From JAGTRB01 sp037439685 (GTDB lineage Archaea > Thermoproteota > Bathyarchaeia > TCS64): DNA of 54,365 nt. A program made the position numbers and the translations under genes. Positions 52,253 to 54,365 of the stretch are shown piece after piece; positions within the stretch are counted from its first letter, which is position 1; each line of letters opens with the position of its first letter. A model generated the notes under the pieces. The model did not search any database. It saw only the letters and a program-made list of their open reading frames with translations, and had not been told where the DNA came from. The DNA is taken from assembly GCA_037439685.1 (NCBI GenBank), contig JBBIVO010000003.1:1-54365 (forward strand). Reading direction: 5' to 3'.

Positions 52253-52774
52253 ATGATGGATCTGTTCGCCCACAGCGTTTCTCTGGCCCCATATGTGGCG
52301 ACGCCGGTGAAAGTTGTCAGGGAGATGCTTAGATTAGCGGATGTGAGGCCAGGAGAGGCCGTGTACGATCTTGGGTGCGGGGATGGAAGGATAGCCATCA
52401 CCGCTGCCCTCGAGTTCGGCGCCAGGGGAGTAGGCGTGGATATAAATCAAAATCTGGTGAGAGAGGCCCGTAAGAGGGTGGAGGAGTTCCACCTCGAAGA
52501 TAGGGTGAAGATCATCCACGGCAACCTCCTGGATATAGACCTCAGCCAGGCGGATGTGGTAACCATGTATCTAACCACATCCGCCAACGAGAAGGTTAGG
52601 CCAAAGCTGGAGCAGGAGCTAAAGCCCGGCGCTCGAGTTGTCACCCACGACTTCCTAATCCCTAAATGGGAGGTTAAAGGCAGCCTAAAGGTTCAGGGAG
52701 AATACAGAACCCATCTGATATACCTCTATGTATGGCGTCCTAGCGAGGGGGCTAGACAGGGCGTCAAGGGGTGA
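52253..52774 (+). CDS. aKMT-like protein-lysine methyltransferase
   Basis: 173 residues from the ATG at 52253 (AGGGGAG just before it). PYVATPVKVVREMLRLADV leads to VYDLGCGDGRIAITAA, the SAM site (39-46), then GVDINQNLVREA and the substrate-binding ADVVTMYLTTSANE and RVVTHDFLIPKW segments. These match the archaeal aKMT of Sulfolobus, which methylates surface lysines of many proteins, and are similar in length. A longer TTG start at 52178 exists. It is divergent from the TBP operon. Confidence 0.83.
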   Translation: MMDLFAHSVSLAPYVATPVKVVREMLRLADVRPGEAVYDLGCGDGRIAITAALEFGARGVGVDINQNLVREARKRVEEFHLEDRVKIIHGNLLDIDLSQADVVTMYLTTSANEKVRPKLEQELKPGARVVTHDFLIPKWEVKGSLKVQGEYRTHLIYLYVWRPSEGARQGVKG

Positions 52775-52842
52775 GAGACGCCTCAAAGGCCGTTCAGGGC
52801 TTCGTTAATACCATGGAGGAGACAGAGCTCCTAAGTCATCTC

Positions 52843-52888
52843 CTGGAAGGGGGAGGCCCGAGGAGGATCCCAATTCTCCCCCTTCCAG
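52843..52888. terminator. Perfect 13-bp hairpin after the methyltransferase gene
   Basis: CTGGAAGGGGGAG at 52843-52855 pairs exactly with CTCCCCCTTCCAG at 52876-52888, around a 20-base loop. It is the strongest hairpin I saw. It lies 68 bases after the methyltransferase and 65 before the next start. It may be a terminator, an RNA-stability element or part of a small RNA. Confidence 0.5.
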
Positions 52889-52953
52889 CCTCTACCTTCA
52901 ATTCTTGAGGCAAAATCTTATTAGGATCTAGGAACCCCTTTATTTGATATAAA

Positions 52954-53889
52954 TTGAGTGAGTCAATAAAAAGGGCTTTGGAAAAGATCGGAATACCAGG
53001 TAGAGATTTATATGATCTTCCAACATCGAATAAAACCTTTCCAGATGGATGTAACTATAGAATAGAGATTTCAGGTGTCGAGAGGCCTGAGGTATTAGAG
53101 GCTTTAATCGATGAGAGAGATAAGAGAGATGTGCCTGTCCATAGGCTCATAAGCATGTGTATGGGGGCTACCCTGCTCGATGATGGAGAGATAATAAGGT
53201 TCGCTGAACTCGCTCGAGACGCAAAGATGGAGGTAATAGTTGTTCCAGGCCCGAGGCCTTCCTGGGATATAGGAAGGCAGGTCTGGACAGAGGAGGGGAA
53301 GAGAAGCGGATTTAGGCACAGGGGGTGTGACCAGCTCAACTACTTCATCTCAGATATGATGAGGTGCTATGAGCTTGGGATCAGAGGCGTGATGGTCACA
53401 GATGAGGGGCTCCTATGGGCCATCAGCGAGCTCAAAAAGATAGGAGAGCTGCCTGGAGACATCAAGGTGAAGCTCTCTGTTTGGGCTGGTTGCGCAAACC
53501 CGGCTGGAGCAAAGCTCATCGAGGGGCTGGGGGCTGACACATTCAACCCCGTGGGCGACCTGACGCTTCCCATGTTGGCATCCATTAGAAGGGTCGTGAA
53601 TATACCGATGGATGTTTACATCTACTTCTTCGAGTCATTTGGGGGGAGCAACAGATTCTGGGAGACCCCGGAGATCGCCAGGATAGCCTCCCCATGTTAC
53701 TTCAAACTTGAGCCCGAGACCTCCTCTGGAGAGGCATACAAGCCTTGGACGGACCCGAAGAAGCTTGCATTTCTGGCAAGGGAGAAGGTCAAATACGCCG
53801 AGATAATCAGGGAACTCATCGATAAACATTACCCAGAAGCTAAGATTTCCAAACAAGGCGCAAGCGACCTGGCAATACCAAAGCCATAA
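52954..53889 (+). CDS. TIM-barrel protein, peptidase U32-like
   Basis: 311 residues from a TTG start. Segments YELGIRGVMVTDEGLLW, VWAGCANPAGAKLIEGLGADTFNPVGDLT and YFKLEPETSSG resemble bacterial and archaeal proteins annotated as U32-like, a TIM barrel. U32 proteins have been called collagenases or tRNA/ubiquinone hydroxylases. No collagenase-specific motif is visible, and the Fe-S cysteines of the hydroxylase type are not clear. The first 150 bases are AT-rich while the remainder is GC-rich. CCTTTATTT before it is a TATA candidate. Confidence 0.6.
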   Translation: MSESIKRALEKIGIPGRDLYDLPTSNKTFPDGCNYRIEISGVERPEVLEALIDERDKRDVPVHRLISMCMGATLLDDGEIIRFAELARDAKMEVIVVPGPRPSWDIGRQVWTEEGKRSGFRHRGCDQLNYFISDMMRCYELGIRGVMVTDEGLLWAISELKKIGELPGDIKVKLSVWAGCANPAGAKLIEGLGADTFNPVGDLTLPMLASIRRVVNIPMDVYIYFFESFGGSNRFWETPEIARIASPCYFKLEPETSSGEAYKPWTDPKKLAFLAREKVKYAEIIRELIDKHYPEAKISKQGASDLAIPKP

Positions 53890-53991
53890 AACGGAAAATC
53901 TCATAACCCCATTTTTTCTCTAAATAATCTTCTTCCTTGAAGCCGAAGCGTTTCATGGAACGATTAAGGTTCGCCATCGAGGTTTATGTGT

Positions 53992-54365
53992 TTAGGGATC
54001 GGCCTTTGCGAGCTCCTCTATGACCATGGGGAGCTGGCATATGCTTCTGATGGAGGGGACGCACCAGCCAGAGCCCCTCCCCTCCCTCTCGACTAGAACC
54101 GCCCGCATCCCGGCTCGGATGGCACCTTGGATGTCGGCTTCAGGCTCGTCTCCGACGTGGACGGACTCCTCGGCCTCAACCCCAAGCCTATCCAAGACGT
54201 GATGGAATATCCTGGGGTTGGGCTTCCTCATCCCCAGATCTCTTGAGCATACGACGAGGTCAAAGTACCTCATCAGCCCAGCCCGGCTGAGGAAGACCCT
54301 TGGATTATCACTCATGGTGTTGGAGATGACTGCTAGCCTATACCTCTTAGATAGGGCCTCTAGAA
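53992..54365 (-). CDS. HAD-superfamily hydrolase (partial, N-terminus beyond the window)
   Basis: The frame runs from the stop at 53992 through 54365 without a stop and continues off the window. It shows motif II (AVISNTMSDNP), motif III lysine (LGMRKPNPRIFHHVLDRLGV) and motif IV (HVGDEPEADIQGAIRAGMRAVLV). The nucleophile aspartate (motif I) lies outside the window. The family removes phosphate from small molecules. The product is not determined. Confidence 0.85.
   Translation of the reverse strand, partial: LEALSKRYRLAVISNTMSDNPRVFLSRAGLMRYFDLVVCSRDLGMRKPNPRIFHHVLDRLGVEAEESVHVGDEPEADIQGAIRAGMRAVLVEREGRGSGWCVPSIRSICQLPMVIEELAKADP

Overview
The window is archaeal chromosome. It carries TBP, a RadA recombinase, an Hjc resolvase, an aIF1/SUI1 factor, a PAC2-family protein, an AMMECR1 protein, an Lhr-type helicase, an archaeal-type signal peptidase and an aKMT-like lysine methyltransferase. 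Many starts are GTG or TTG, and TATA boxes sit about 26-33 bases before starts. An RPC34-like winged-helix protein with four cysteines and an initiator tRNA interrupted in its T-loop point to the TACK branch. A Bathyarchaeia-like lineage is my inference, not something the sequence proves. The DNA is GC-rich with AT-rich spacers. A 25-N run at 24252-24276 and several homopolymer-type frameshifts suggest a draft or metagenome assembly.

Layout: 209-5474 holds a twice-frameshifted amidohydrolase coupled to an ECF transporter S component under a perfect palindrome, a DUF362 protein, a secreted membrane-tethered thermonuclease-like protein, and an ArsD-like/FeS protein pair. 5836-12446 holds a class III aminotransferase, a decayed DDE insertion sequence with 15-bp inverted repeats, a ClC channel with CBS domains and an aldehyde:ferredoxin oxidoreductase. 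12653-21685 is the most interesting part. It has an alanine racemase, a small RHH regulator with a phased repeat array, an intron-containing initiator tRNA, an AbgB-like amidohydrolase, an unknown helical protein, and a tight three-gene operon: threonine-synthase-like PLP enzyme, MurL/ExsB-like PP-loop ATPase, and D-Ala-D-Ala-ligase-like ATP-grasp fused to a GNAT domain. A MurG-like glycosyltransferase follows at 24709-25887.

21808-32959 carries information-processing and small zinc-ribbon genes: Lhr helicase, AMMECR1, Mut7-C nuclease, CBS/zinc protein, HTH/zinc protein, PAC2, a small membrane protein, a TnpB-like relic, RadA with an overlapping partner, and zinc ribbon/aIF1. 32354-36177 has an ACT-domain protein divergent from argG, an ornithine-carbamoyltransferase-like gene, and an HTH/Hjc pair. 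36252-46550 has a Lon-like protease, an unusual thioredoxin reductase, dihydroorotase, HtrA, enolase, an HpcH aldolase, the GMP synthase ATPase subunit and ProC.

46746-54365 has a frameshifted DUF3782-like gene with 21-bp repeats, an 880-base gene-poor stretch, a CoA-disulfide-reductase-like flavoprotein, and a compact operon (unknown - TBP - RPC34-like - signal peptidase I). The aKMT-like methyltransferase diverges from that operon. A U32-like TIM-barrel protein and a HAD phosphatase cut by the window edge follow.

The best candidate for an undescribed system is the PLP enzyme / PP-loop / ATP-grasp-GNAT operon with its nearby alanine racemase and MurG-like transferase. Together they look like a route to a D-amino-acid-containing or otherwise modified peptide or glycopeptide in an archaeon.
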